A stretch of 64,000 nucleotides of DNA, taken from positions 10,258,472-10,322,471 of the forward strand of contig NC_059404.1 in assembly GCF_905220565.1 (NCBI RefSeq), given 5' to 3'. The notes beneath the pieces are model-generated. The model did no database searches and had not been told where the DNA came from. It worked only from the letters and a program-made list of their open reading frames with translations. Of this stretch, positions 12,008 to 21,405 are shown piece by piece. A program made the translations under genes and the position numbers. Within the stretch, counting starts at the first letter, position 1. The number at the start of each line of letters is the position of its first letter. The DNA is from Melitaea cinxia. Lineage: Eukaryota; Arthropoda; Insecta; Lepidoptera; Nymphalidae.

Positions 12008-12250
12008 TACTAGCTGTACCTGCGACTTCGTCTTAGTGGAATTAAAAAAAATATTGTTAGAATATTGATAGAAATTAATAGAGTTACAAAATAAATAAAT
12101 TTTTGAAATATAAGTAGCCTAAGTTACTCCTTATTAGGTACATCAGCTATCTGTCTGAAAGTCCCGTTGAAATCAGTTCAGCTGTTTCAAAGATTAGCTG
12201 GAACAAACAGATAGACAGACAGACAGATAGATAGACAGACAAAAATTGTA
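12008..12250 (+). repeat. CTAGCTG-type dispersed repeat
   Basis: Begins ACTAGCTGTACCTGCGACTTCG and ends in an ACAGATAGACAGACAGACAG tract. It is related to 1078-1470 and 55378-56090. Confidence 0.55.
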
Positions 12251-12360
12251 AAAAATGTTATTTTGGTATATGTATTGGTATATACTAGTGTATATGGATA
12301 AATACATTTAGTAAATAGCGGTTACTTTAATATAACAAACATATATTCCAATTTTATTTA

Positions 12361-12428
12361 TTCGTATAGAATACCCCTTTTTACGAAAATTGCGCGGATG
12401 GTGGAGTATAAAATTTCACATACTTAAC
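12361..12428 (+). repeat. Dispersed repeat C, left half (split by tRNA array)
   Basis: TATAGAATACCCCTTTTTACG to ATAAAATTTCACATACTTA matches 60795-60860. The matching right half resumes at about 20630 after the array. Confidence 0.8.
12415..12428. repeat. Left 14-bp flanking direct repeat of the array
   Basis: ATTTCACATACTTA occurs here, just outside the left array edge, and again at about 20627-20640 just outside the right edge. The uninterrupted repeat copy at 60.85 kb has the related ATTTCACTCACTTA only once. This is the pattern of a target-site duplication. Confidence 0.7.
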
Positions 12429-12455
12429 ATTTTTGAATATCATATCAAAAATTGA

Positions 12456-12528
12456 CCGCTCCAGCGGGATTCGAACCCGCGTCTTCGACATACCGTGTCG
12501 ACGCTCTAGCCAATTAAGCTATGGAACG
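12456..12528 (-). tRNA. tRNA-like gene, left arm copy 1 (anticodon position GGU)
   Basis: Outermost left copy. Sequence and fold are identical to the reference copy described at 14552-14624. It is next to the left flanking direct repeat. Confidence 0.7.
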
Positions 12529-12768
12529 ATATACTCGCTAGAGCGAAACTTTTGATATGATGATTTTTACTTTTCGGTTTAAGCGAACCGTGGCGCCGTC
12601 TATAGTGAGTTCTTTACAGAGACTCGTAACTATTCAAAGTTTCATATTACAATGAAAATCTTTGACAGGAGACGACACCATGCTATTTTTAATATGTACG
12701 ATTTTTATTTTTTGTGTTACCCACAATTAGGAATTCTAAACATTTTTGAATATCATATCAAAAATTGA

Positions 12769-12841
12769 CCGCTCCAGCGGGATTCGAACCCGCGTCTTCG
12801 ACATACCGTGTCGACGCTCTAGCCAATTAAGCTATGGAACG
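12769..12841 (-). tRNA. tRNA-like gene, left arm copy 2
   Basis: 313 bp from copy 1 because of one extra T in the intervening TTTTTATTTTTT run. Confidence 0.7.
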
Positions 12842-13080
12842 ATATACTCGCTAGAGCGAAACTTTTGATATGATGATTTTTACTTTTCGGTTTAAGCGAA
12901 CCGTGGCGCCGTCTATAGTGAGTTCTTTACAGAGACTCGTAACTATTCAAAGTTTCATATTACAATGAAAATCTTTGACAGGAGACGACACCATGCTATT
13001 TTTAATATGTACGATTTTTATTTTTGTGTTACCCACAATTAGGAATTCTAAACATTTTTGAATATCATATCAAAAATTGA

Positions 13081-13153
13081 CCGCTCCAGCGGGATTCGAA
13101 CCCGCGTCTTCGACATACCGTGTCGACGCTCTAGCCAATTAAGCTATGGAACG
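13081..13153 (-). tRNA. tRNA-like gene, left arm copy 3
   Basis: Identical 73-nt gene, 312-bp spacing. Confidence 0.7.
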
Positions 13154-13392
13154 ATATACTCGCTAGAGCGAAACTTTTGATATGATGATTTTTACTTTTC
13201 GGTTTAAGCGAACCGTGGCGCCGTCTATAGTGAGTTCTTTACAGAGACTCGTAACTATTCAAAGTTTCATATTACAATGAAAATCTTTGACAGGAGACGA
13301 CACCATGCTATTTTTAATATGTACGATTTTTATTTTTGTGTTACCCACAATTAGGAATTCTAAACATTTTTGAATATCATATCAAAAATTGA

Positions 13393-13465
13393 CCGCTCCA
13401 GCGGGATTCGAACCCGCGTCTTCGACATACCGTGTCGACGCTCTAGCCAATTAAGCTATGGAACG
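13393..13465 (-). tRNA. tRNA-like gene, left arm copy 4
   Basis: Identical 73-nt gene, 312-bp spacing. Confidence 0.7.
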
Positions 13466-13704
13466 ATATACTCGCTAGAGCGAAACTTTTGATATGATGA
13501 TTTTTACTTTTCGGTTTAAGCGAACCGTGGCGCCGTCTATAGTGAGTTCTTTACAGAGACTCGTAACTATTCAAAGTTTCATATTACAATGAAAATCTTT
13601 GACAGGAGACGACACCATGCTATTTTTAATATGTACGATTTTTATTTTTGTGTTACCCACAATTAGGAATTCTAAACATTTTTGAATATCATATCAAAAA
13701 TTGA

Positions 13705-13777
13705 CCGCTCCAGCGGGATTCGAACCCGCGTCTTCGACATACCGTGTCGACGCTCTAGCCAATTAAGCTATGGAACG
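13705..13777 (-). tRNA. tRNA-like gene, left arm copy 5
   Basis: Identical 73-nt gene, 312-bp spacing. Confidence 0.7.
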
Positions 13778-14016
13778 ATATACTCGCTAGAGCGAAACTT
13801 TTGATATGATGATTTTTACTTTTCGGTTTAAGCGAACCGTGGCGCCGTCTATAGTGAGTTCTTTACAGAGACTCGTAACTATTCAAAGTTTCATATTACA
13901 ATGAAAATCTTTGACAGGAGACGACACCATGCTATTTTTAATATGTACGATTTTTATTTTTGTGTTACCCACAATTAGGAATTCTAAACATTTTTGAATA
14001 TCATATCAAAAATTGA

Positions 14017-14089
14017 CCGCTCCAGCGGGATTCGAACCCGCGTCTTCGACATACCGTGTCGACGCTCTAGCCAATTAAGCTATGGAACG
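14017..14089 (-). tRNA. tRNA-like gene, left arm copy 6
   Basis: Innermost complete left-arm copy. The unit on its 3'-proximal side has a slightly altered GTGTACCCACACATTAGG in place of GTGTTACCCACAATTAGG. Confidence 0.7.
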
Positions 14090-14328
14090 ATATACTCGCT
14101 AGAGCGAAACTTTTGATATGATGATTTTTACTTTTCGGTTTAAGCGAACCGTGGCGCCGTCTATAGTGAGTTCTTTACAGAGACTCGTAACTATTCAAAG
14201 TTTCATATTACAATGAAAATCTTTGACAGGAGACGACACCATGCTATTTTTAATATGTACGATTTTTATTTTTGTGTACCCACACATTAGGAATTCTAAA
14301 CATTTTTGAATATCATATCAAAAATTGA

Positions 14329-14367
14329 CCGCTCCAGCGGGGTTCGAACCCGCGTCTCCGACTGACC
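14329..14367 (-). pseudogene. Truncated tRNA-like gene at array centre
   Basis: Only the 3' part (acceptor 3' strand, T arm, variable region) remains. It has a substitution in the T loop/B-box region (GGTTCGAACCC) and changes before the break. It ends at the non-repeat centre, so the inversion breakpoint lies within a tRNA-like gene. Confidence 0.85.
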
Positions 14368-14441
14368 GACAATGTTTTGTGTATCTAGGCATTTTTATAA
14401 CAAGTTTTTTTTGAGAATACCGGTATTTATTTTTCTTCAAT
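14368..14441. other. Array centre spacer
   Basis: 74 bp unlike the 312-bp unit, containing the short palindrome ATACCGGTAT and a T8 run. It separates the two outward-reading arms. Confidence 0.8.
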
Positions 14442-14518
14442 TTTGAATAGTTACGAGTCTCTGTAAAGAACTCACTATAGACGGCGCCACGGTTCGCTTA
14501 AACCGAAAAGTAAAAATC

Positions 14519-14530
14519 ATCATATCAAAA
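14519..14530 (+). promoter_or_regulatory. Upstream AT-rich element of tRNA-like unit (representative)
   Basis: ATCATATCAAAA lies about 22-33 nt before the mature 5' end, where insect tRNA genes commonly need a TATA-like element. Its exact reverse complement TTTTGATATGAT follows the gene at 14630-14641. Repeated in every unit. Confidence 0.5.
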
Positions 14531-14551
14531 GTTTCGCTCTAGCGAGTATAT

Positions 14552-14624
14552 CGTTCCATAGCTTAATTGGCTAGAGCGTCGACACGGTATGTCGAAGACG
14601 CGGGTTCGAATCCCGCTGGAGCGG
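14552..14624 (+). tRNA. tRNA-like Pol III gene, right arm copy 1 (reference copy; anticodon position GGU, C33)
   Basis: A complete cloverleaf can be drawn: acceptor CGTTCCA/TGGAGCG (7 bp, one G-U), D stem GCTT/GAGC with G18-G19 in the loop, anticodon stem TCGAC/GTCGA with loop ACGGTAT, 4-nt variable region AGAC, and T stem GCGGG/CCCGC with loop TTCGAAT. The discriminator is G. By position the anticodon is GGU (threonine codon ACC), but position 33 is C instead of the near-universal U, and nuclear eukaryotic Thr tRNAs use AGU rather than GGU. The A box TAGCTTAATTGG and B box GGTTCGAATCC match consensus. TTTTT follows 4 nt after the gene. It could be a Pol III-active pseudo-tRNA or a SINE-like tRNA head rather than a decoding tRNA. 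Confidence 0.75.
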
Positions 14625-14628
14625 TCAA

Positions 14629-14633
14629 TTTTT
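14629..14633 (+). terminator. Pol III T5 terminator (representative)
   Basis: TTTTT directly downstream of the tRNA-like gene, present in the same place in every unit. Confidence 0.75.
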
Positions 14634-14863
14634 GATATGATATTCAAAAATGTTTAGAATTCCTAATTGTGGGTAACACAAAAATAAAAATCGTACATAT
14701 TAAAAATAGCATGGTGTCGTCTCCTGTCAAAGATTTTCATTGTAATATGAAACTTTGAATAGTTACGAGTCTCTGTAAAGAACTCACTATAGACGGCGCC
14801 ACGGTTCGCTTAAACCGAAAAGTAAAAATCATCATATCAAAAGTTTCGCTCTAGCGAGTATAT

Positions 14864-14936
14864 CGTTCCATAGCTTAATTGGCTAGAGCGTCGACACGGT
14901 ATGTCGAAGACGCGGGTTCGAATCCCGCTGGAGCGG
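14864..14936 (+). tRNA. tRNA-like gene, right arm copy 2
   Basis: Same 73 nt as the reference copy. Confidence 0.7.
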
Positions 14937-15175
14937 TCAATTTTTGATATGATATTCAAAAATGTTTAGAATTCCTAATTGTGGGTAACACAAAAATAAA
15001 AATCGTACATATTAAAAATAGCATGGTGTCGTCTCCTGTCAAAGATTTTCATTGTAATATGAAACTTTGAATAGTTACGAGTCTCTGTAAAGAACTCACT
15101 ATAGACGGCGCCACGGTTCGCTTAAACCGAAAAGTAAAAATCATCATATCAAAAGTTTCGCTCTAGCGAGTATAT

Positions 15176-15248
15176 CGTTCCATAGCTTAATTGGCTAGAG
15201 CGTCGACACGGTATGTCGAAGACGCGGGTTCGAATCCCGCTGGAGCGG
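15176..15248 (+). tRNA. tRNA-like gene, right arm copy 3
   Basis: Same 73 nt as the reference copy. Confidence 0.7.
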
Positions 15249-15487
15249 TCAATTTTTGATATGATATTCAAAAATGTTTAGAATTCCTAATTGTGGGTAA
15301 CACAAAAATAAAAATCGTACATATTAAAAATAGCATGGTGTCGTCTCCTGTCAAAGATTTTCATTGTAATATGAAACTTTGAATAGTTACGAGTCTCTGT
15401 AAAGAACTCACTATAGACGGTGCCACGGTTCGCTTAAACCGAAAAGTAAAAATCATCATATCAAAAGTTTCGCTCTAGCGAGTATAT

Positions 15488-15560
15488 CGTTCCATAGCTT
15501 AATTGGCTAGAGCGTCGACACGGTATGTCGAAGACGCGGGTTCGAATCCCGCTGGAGCGG
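15488..15560 (+). tRNA. tRNA-like gene, right arm copy 4
   Basis: Gene unchanged. Its upstream spacer carries the C-to-T variant at 15421 that recurs only at copy 15. Confidence 0.7.
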
Positions 15561-15799
15561 TCAATTTTTGATATGATATTCAAAAATGTTTAGAATTCCT
15601 AATTGTGGGTAACACAAAAATAAAAATCGTACATATTAAAAATAGCATGGTGTCGTCTCCTGTCAAAGATTTTCATTGTAATATGAAACTTTGAATAGTT
15701 ACGAGTCTCTGTAAAGAACTCACTATAGACGGCGCCACGGTTCGCTTAAACCGAAAAGTAAAAATCATCATATCAAAAGTTTCGCTCTAGCGAGTATAT

Positions 15800-15872
15800 C
15801 GTTCCATAGCTTAATTGGCTAGAGCGTCGACACGGTATGTCGAAGACGCGGGTTCGAATCCCGCTGGAGCGG
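15800..15872 (+). tRNA. tRNA-like gene, right arm copy 5
   Basis: Same 73 nt as the reference copy. Confidence 0.7.
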
Positions 15873-16111
15873 TCAATTTTTGATATGATATTCAAAAATG
15901 TTTAGAATTCCTAATTGTGGGTAACACAAAAATAAAAATCGTACATATTAAAAATAGCATGGTGTCGTCTCCTGTCAAAGATTTTCATTGTAATATGAAA
16001 CTTTGAATAGTTACGAGTCTCTGTAAAGAACTCACTATAGACGGCGCCACGGTTCGCTTAAACCGAAAAGTAAAAATCATCATATCAAAAGTTTCGCTCT
16101 AGCGAGTATAT

Positions 16112-16184
16112 CGTTCCATAGCTTAATTGGCTAGAGCGTCGACACGGTATGTCGAAGACGCGGGTTCGAATCCCGCTGGAGCGG
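16112..16184 (+). tRNA. tRNA-like gene, right arm copy 6
   Basis: Same 73 nt as the reference copy. Confidence 0.7.
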
Positions 16185-16423
16185 TCAATTTTTGATATGA
16201 TATTCAAAAATGTTTAGAATTCCTAATTGTGGGTAACACAAAAATAAAAATCGTACATATTAAAAATAGCATGGTGTCGTCTCCTGTCAAAGATTTTCAT
16301 TGTAATATGAAACTTTGAATAGTTACGAGTCTCTGTAAAGAACTCACTATAGACGGCGCCACGGTTCGCTTAAACCGAAAAGTAAAAATCATCATATCAA
16401 AAGTTTCGCTCTAGCGAGTATAT

Positions 16424-16496
16424 CGTTCCATAGCTTAATTGGCTAGAGCGTCGACACGGTATGTCGAAGACGCGGGTTCGAATCCCGCTGGAGCGG
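16424..16496 (+). tRNA. tRNA-like gene, right arm copy 7
   Basis: Same 73 nt as the reference copy. Confidence 0.7.
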
Positions 16497-16735
16497 TCAA
16501 TTTTTGATATGATATTCAAAAATGTTTAGAATTCCTAATTGTGGGTAACACAAAAATAAAAATCGTACATATTAAAAATAGCATGGTGTCGTCTCCTGTC
16601 AAAGATTTTCATTGTAATATGAAACTTTGAATAGTTACGAGTCTCTGTAAAGAACTCACTATAGACGGCGCCACGGTTCGCTTAAACCGAAAAGTAAAAA
16701 TCATCATATCAAAAGTTTCGCTCTAGCGAGTATAT

Positions 16736-16808
16736 CGTTCCATAGCTTAATTGGCTAGAGCGTCGACACGGTATGTCGAAGACGCGGGTTCGAATCCCGC
16801 TGGAGCGG
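16736..16808 (+). tRNA. tRNA-like gene, right arm copy 8
   Basis: Same 73 nt as the reference copy. Confidence 0.7.
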
Positions 16809-17047
16809 TCAATTTTTGATATGATATTCAAAAATGTTTAGAATTCCTAATTGTGGGTAACACAAAAATAAAAATCGTACATATTAAAAATAGCATGGTG
16901 TCGTCTCCTGTCAAAGATTTTCATTGTAATATGAAACTTTGAATAGTTACGAGTCTCTGTAAAGAACTCACTATAGACGGCGCCACGGTTCGCTTAAACC
17001 GAAAAGTAAAAATCATCATATCAAAAGTTTCGCTCTAGCGAGTATAT

Positions 17048-17120
17048 CGTTCCATAGCTTAATTGGCTAGAGCGTCGACACGGTATGTCGAAGACGCGGG
17101 TTCGAATCCCGCTGGAGCGG
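17048..17120 (+). tRNA. tRNA-like gene, right arm copy 9
   Basis: Same 73 nt as the reference copy. Confidence 0.7.
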
Positions 17121-17359
17121 TCAATTTTTGATATGATATTCAAAAATGTTTAGAATTCCTAATTGTGGGTAACACAAAAATAAAAATCGTACATATTAAA
17201 AATAGCATGGTGTCGTCTCCTGTCAAAGATTTTCATTGTAATATGAAACTTTGAATAGTTACGAGTCTCTGTAAAGAACTCACTATAGACGGCGCCACGG
17301 TTCGCTTAAACCGAAAAGTAAAAATCATCATATCAAAAGTTTCGCTCTAGCGAGTATAT

Positions 17360-17432
17360 CGTTCCATAGCTTAATTGGCTAGAGCGTCGACACGGTATGT
17401 CGAAGACGCGGGTTCGAATCCCGCTGGAGCGG
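17360..17432 (+). tRNA. tRNA-like gene, right arm copy 10
   Basis: Same 73 nt as the reference copy. Confidence 0.7.
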
Positions 17433-17671
17433 TCAATTTTTGATATGATATTCAAAAATGTTTAGAATTCCTAATTGTGGGTAACACAAAAATAAAAATC
17501 GTACATATTAAAAATAGCATGGTGTCGTCTCCTGTCAAAGATTTTCATTGTAATATGAAACTTTGAATAGTTACGAGTCTCTGTAAAGAACTCACTATAG
17601 ACGGCGCCACGGTTCGCTTAAACCGAAAAGTAAAAATCATCATATCAAAAGTTTCGCTCTAGCGAGTATAT

Positions 17672-17744
17672 CGTTCCATAGCTTAATTGGCTAGAGCGTC
17701 GACACGGTATGTCGAAGACGCGGGTTCGAATCCCGCTGGAGCGG
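17672..17744 (+). tRNA. tRNA-like gene, right arm copy 11
   Basis: Same 73 nt as the reference copy. Confidence 0.7.
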
Positions 17745-17983
17745 TCAATTTTTGATATGATATTCAAAAATGTTTAGAATTCCTAATTGTGGGTAACACA
17801 AAAATAAAAATCGTACATATTAAAAATAGCATGGTGTCGTCTCCTGTCAAAGATTTTCATTGTAATATGAAACTTTGAATAGTTACGAGTCTCTGTAAAG
17901 AACTCACTATAGACGGCGCCACGGTTCGCTTAAACCGAAAAGTAAAAATCATCATATCAAAAGTTTCGCTCTAGCGAGTATAT

Positions 17984-18056
17984 CGTTCCATAGCTTAATT
18001 GGCTAGAGCGTCGACACGGTATGTCGAAGACGCGGGTTCGAATCCCGCTGGAGCGG
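17984..18056 (+). tRNA. tRNA-like gene, right arm copy 12
   Basis: Same 73 nt as the reference copy. Confidence 0.7.
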
Positions 18057-18295
18057 TCAATTTTTGATATGATATTCAAAAATGTTTAGAATTCCTAATT
18101 GTGGGTAACACAAAAATAAAAATCGTACATATTAAAAATAGCATGGTGTCGTCTCCTGTCAAAGATTTTCATTGTAATATGAAACTTTGCATAGTTACGA
18201 GTCTCTGTAAAGAACTCACTATAGACGGCGCCACGGTTCGCTTAAACCGAAAAGTAAAAATCATCATATCAAAAGTTTCGCTCTAGCGAGTATAT

Positions 18296-18368
18296 CGTTC
18301 CATAGCTTAATTGGCTAGAGCGTCGACACGGTATGTCGAAGACGCGGGTTCGAATCCCGCTGGAGCGG
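18296..18368 (+). tRNA. tRNA-like gene, right arm copy 13
   Basis: Gene unchanged. Its upstream spacer carries a private A-to-C change at 18190, which removes a stop and creates a chance 61-codon frame. Confidence 0.7.
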
Positions 18369-18607
18369 TCAATTTTTGATATGATATTCAAAAATGTTTA
18401 GAATTCCTAATTGTGGGTAACACAAAAATAAAAATCGTACATATTAAAAATAGCATGGTGTCGTCTCCTGTCAAAGATTTTCATTGTAATATGAAACTTT
18501 GAATAGTTACGAGTCTCTGTAAAGAACTCACTATAGACGGCGCCACGGTTCGCTTAAACCGAAAAGTAAAAATCATCATATCAAAAGTTTCGCTCTAGCG
18601 AGTATAT

Positions 18608-18680
18608 CGTTCCATAGCTTAATTGGCTAGAGCGTCGACACGGTATGTCGAAGACGCGGGTTCGAATCCCGCTGGAGCGG
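18608..18680 (+). tRNA. tRNA-like gene, right arm copy 14
   Basis: Same 73 nt as the reference copy. Confidence 0.7.
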
Positions 18681-18919
18681 TCAATTTTTGATATGATATT
18701 CAAAAATGTTTAGAATTCCTAATTGTGGGTAACACAAAAATAAAAATCGTACATATTAAAAATAGCATGGTGTCGTCTCCTGTCAAAGATTTTCATTGTA
18801 ATATGAAACTTTGAATAGTTACGAGTCTCTGTAAAGAACTCACTATAGACGGTGCCACGGTTCGCTTAAACCGAAAAGTAAAAATCATCATATCAAAAGT
18901 TTCGCTCTAGCGAGTATAT

Positions 18920-18992
18920 CGTTCCATAGCTTAATTGGCTAGAGCGTCGACACGGTATGTCGAAGACGCGGGTTCGAATCCCGCTGGAGCGG
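18920..18992 (+). tRNA. tRNA-like gene, right arm copy 15
   Basis: Gene unchanged. Its upstream spacer carries the C-to-T variant at 18853 shared with copy 4. Confidence 0.7.
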
Positions 18993-19231
18993 TCAATTTT
19001 TGATATGATATTCAAAAATGTTTAGAATTCCTAATTGTGGGTAACACAAAAATAAAAATCGTACATATTAAAAATAGCATGGTGTCGTCTCCTGTCAAAG
19101 ATTTTCATTGTAATATGAAACTTTGAATAGTTACGAGTCTCTGTAAAGAACTCACTATAGACGGCGCCACGGTTCGCTTAAACCGAAAAGTAAAAATCAT
19201 CATATCAAAAGTTTCGCTCTAGCGAGTATAT

Positions 19232-19304
19232 CGTTCCATAGCTTAATTGGCTAGAGCGTCGACACGGTATGTCGAAGACGCGGGTTCGAATCCCGCTGGA
19301 GCGG
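19232..19304 (+). tRNA. tRNA-like gene, right arm copy 16
   Basis: Same 73 nt as the reference copy. Confidence 0.7.
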
Positions 19305-19543
19305 TCAATTTTTGATATGATATTCAAAAATGTTTAGAATTCCTAATTGTGGGTAACACAAAAATAAAAATCGTACATATTAAAAATAGCATGGTGTCGT
19401 CTCCTGTCAAAGATTTTCATTGTAATATGAAACTTTGAATAGTTACGAGTCTCTGTAAAGAACTCACTATAGACGGCGCCACGGTTCGCTTAAACCGAAA
19501 AGTAAAAATCATCATATCAAAAGTTTCGCTCTAGCGAGTATAT

Positions 19544-19616
19544 CGTTCCATAGCTTAATTGGCTAGAGCGTCGACACGGTATGTCGAAGACGCGGGTTCG
19601 AATCCCGCTGGAGCGG
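19544..19616 (+). tRNA. tRNA-like gene, right arm copy 17
   Basis: Same 73 nt as the reference copy. Confidence 0.7.
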
Positions 19617-19855
19617 TCAATTTTTGATATGATATTCAAAAATGTTTAGAATTCCTAATTGTGGGTAACACAAAAATAAAAATCGTACATATTAAAAATA
19701 GCATGGTGTCGTCTCCTGTCAAAGATTTTCATTGTAATATGAAACTTTGAATAGTTACGAGTCTCTGTAAAGAACTCACTATAGACGGCGCCACGGTTCG
19801 CTTAAACCGAAAAGTAAAAATCATCATATCAAAAGTTTCGCTCTAGCGAGTATAT

Positions 19856-19928
19856 CGTTCCATAGCTTAATTGGCTAGAGCGTCGACACGGTATGTCGAA
19901 GACGCGGGTTCGAATCCCGCTGGAGCGG
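19856..19928 (+). tRNA. tRNA-like gene, right arm copy 18
   Basis: Same 73 nt as the reference copy. Confidence 0.7.
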
Positions 19929-20167
19929 TCAATTTTTGATATGATATTCAAAAATGTTTAGAATTCCTAATTGTGGGTAACACAAAAATAAAAATCGTAC
20001 ATATTAAAAATAGCATGGTGTCGTCTCCTGTCAAAGATTTTCATTGTAATATGAAACTTTGAATAGTTACGAGTCTCTGTAAAGAACTCACTATAGACGG
20101 CGCCACGGTTCGCTTAAACCGAAAAGTAAAAATCATCATATCAAAAGTTTCGCTCTAGCGAGTATAT

Positions 20168-20240
20168 CGTTCCATAGCTTAATTGGCTAGAGCGTCGACA
20201 CGGTATGTCGAAGACGCGGGTTCGAATCCCGCTGGAGCGG
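20168..20240 (+). tRNA. tRNA-like gene, right arm copy 19
   Basis: Same 73 nt as the reference copy. Confidence 0.7.
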
Positions 20241-20480
20241 TCAATTTTTGATATGATATTCAAAAATGTTTAGAATTCCTAATTGTGGGTAACACAAAAA
20301 ATAAAAATCGTACATATTAAAAATAGCATGGTGTCGTCTCCTGTCAAAGATTTTCATTGTAATATGAAACTTTGAATAGTTACGAGTCTCTGTAAAGAAC
20401 TCACTATAGACGGCGCCACGGTTCGCTTAAACCGAAAAGTAAAAATCATCATATCAAAAGTTTCGCTCTAGCGAGTATAT

Positions 20481-20553
20481 CGTTCCATAGCTTAATTGGC
20501 TAGAGCGTCGACACGGTATGTCGAAGACGCGGGTTCGAATCCCGCTGGAGCGG
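20481..20553 (+). tRNA. tRNA-like gene, right arm copy 20
   Basis: Last copy, shifted 1 bp by an extra A near 20300. The unit stops within CGTACATAT and the right flanking direct repeat follows. Confidence 0.7.
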
Positions 20554-20626
20554 TCAATTTTTGATATGATATTCAAAAATGTTTAGAATTCCTAATTGTG
20601 GGTAACACAAAAATAAAAATCGTACA

Positions 20627-20748
20627 TATTTCACATACTTATTGTTTGTATAGAAAAGTGCATAATCCTATGTTTTTAATTATGCATAAAAATACATTAC
20701 ACACTACCATGTATTTGACACACATGCATAATATATGAGTATACTCTT
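20627..20748 (+). repeat. Dispersed repeat C, right half (split by tRNA array)
   Basis: Starts with the second ATTTCACATACTTA, then follows the order seen at 60.86-60.98 kb (TATAGA, AAGTGCA, AATCCTA, CACACTACCATGTATTT). Joining 12361-12428 to this segment gives one ordinary repeat C copy. Confidence 0.75.
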
Positions 20749-20752
20749 CTTT

Positions 20753-21405
20753 TTAACCGACTTCAAAAAAAGGAGGAGGTTACTCAATTCGACCGTATAT
20801 ATTTTTTAACCGACTTCCAAAAAAGGAGGAGGTTCTCAATTCGACTGTATTTTTTTTTTATGTATGTTACATCAGAACTTTTGACCGGGTGGACCGATTT
20901 CGACAAATTTTGTTTTAATCGAAAGGTGGTGTGTGCCAATTGGTCCCATTTAAATTTATTTGAGATCTAACAACTACTTTTCGAGTTATATCTAATAATG
21001 CGTTTTTACTTGATGCTTTTTTCGTCGACCTACGTTGTATTATACCGCATAACTTTCTACTGGATGTACCGATTTTGATAATTCTTTTTTTGTTGGAAAG
21101 GGGATATCCCTAGTTTGGTACCGTGATAAGGAAATCAGGATCTGATGATGGGATCCCAGAGAAATCGAGGGAAACTTTCGAAAATCCGTAATAACTTTTT
21201 ACTGGGTGTACCGATTTTCATAATTTTTAATTTAATCGAAAGCTGATGTTTATCATGTGGTCACATATAAATTTTATCGAGATCTGATAACTACTTTTTG
21301 AGTAATCTTTGATAACGCGTAGTTGCCTGGCTATTTTTTCGTCGATCTACGTTGTATTACTTGTCGATGTAATTGAAGTCGGTTTTTTTTCGTTTGCGAG
21401 CAAAC
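20753..21405 (+). repeat. Dispersed repeat A, copy with doubled start
   Basis: Has two successive starts (20753 and about 20806), as if one copy inserted into or recombined with another, and ends CGTTTGCGAGCAAAC. A partial extra segment of the same family (GATAACTTCTTCGTTTATGA to GGAAACTTTCAAAAATCG) follows to about 21570. Confidence 0.8.

Larger units (their letters stand above)
12429..20629. repeat. Inverted (head-to-head) tandem array of 312-bp tRNA-like units
   Basis: About 8.2 kb made of a 312-bp unit. The left arm (12429 to about 14367) has six complete minus-strand tRNA-like genes and one truncated one. The right arm (about 14442-20629) has twenty complete plus-strand ones. The two arms read outward from a 74-bp unrelated centre. 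Spacing is exactly 312 bp except 313 bp between the first and second left copies and between the last two right copies, each caused by one extra base in a homopolymer. I noticed only three substitutions across the right arm (15421, 18190, 18853). Each unit contains an A box, a B box, a T5 terminator and an AT-rich upstream element. Confidence 0.95.

Noticed and set aside
18101..18286. 61-codon open frame inside the tRNA array
   Set aside because: It exists only because one unit has an A-to-C change at 18190, and the other units have a stop there.
12429..20629. CRISPR array
   Set aside because: Units are 312 bp and identical throughout, with no variable spacers, in a eukaryotic setting.
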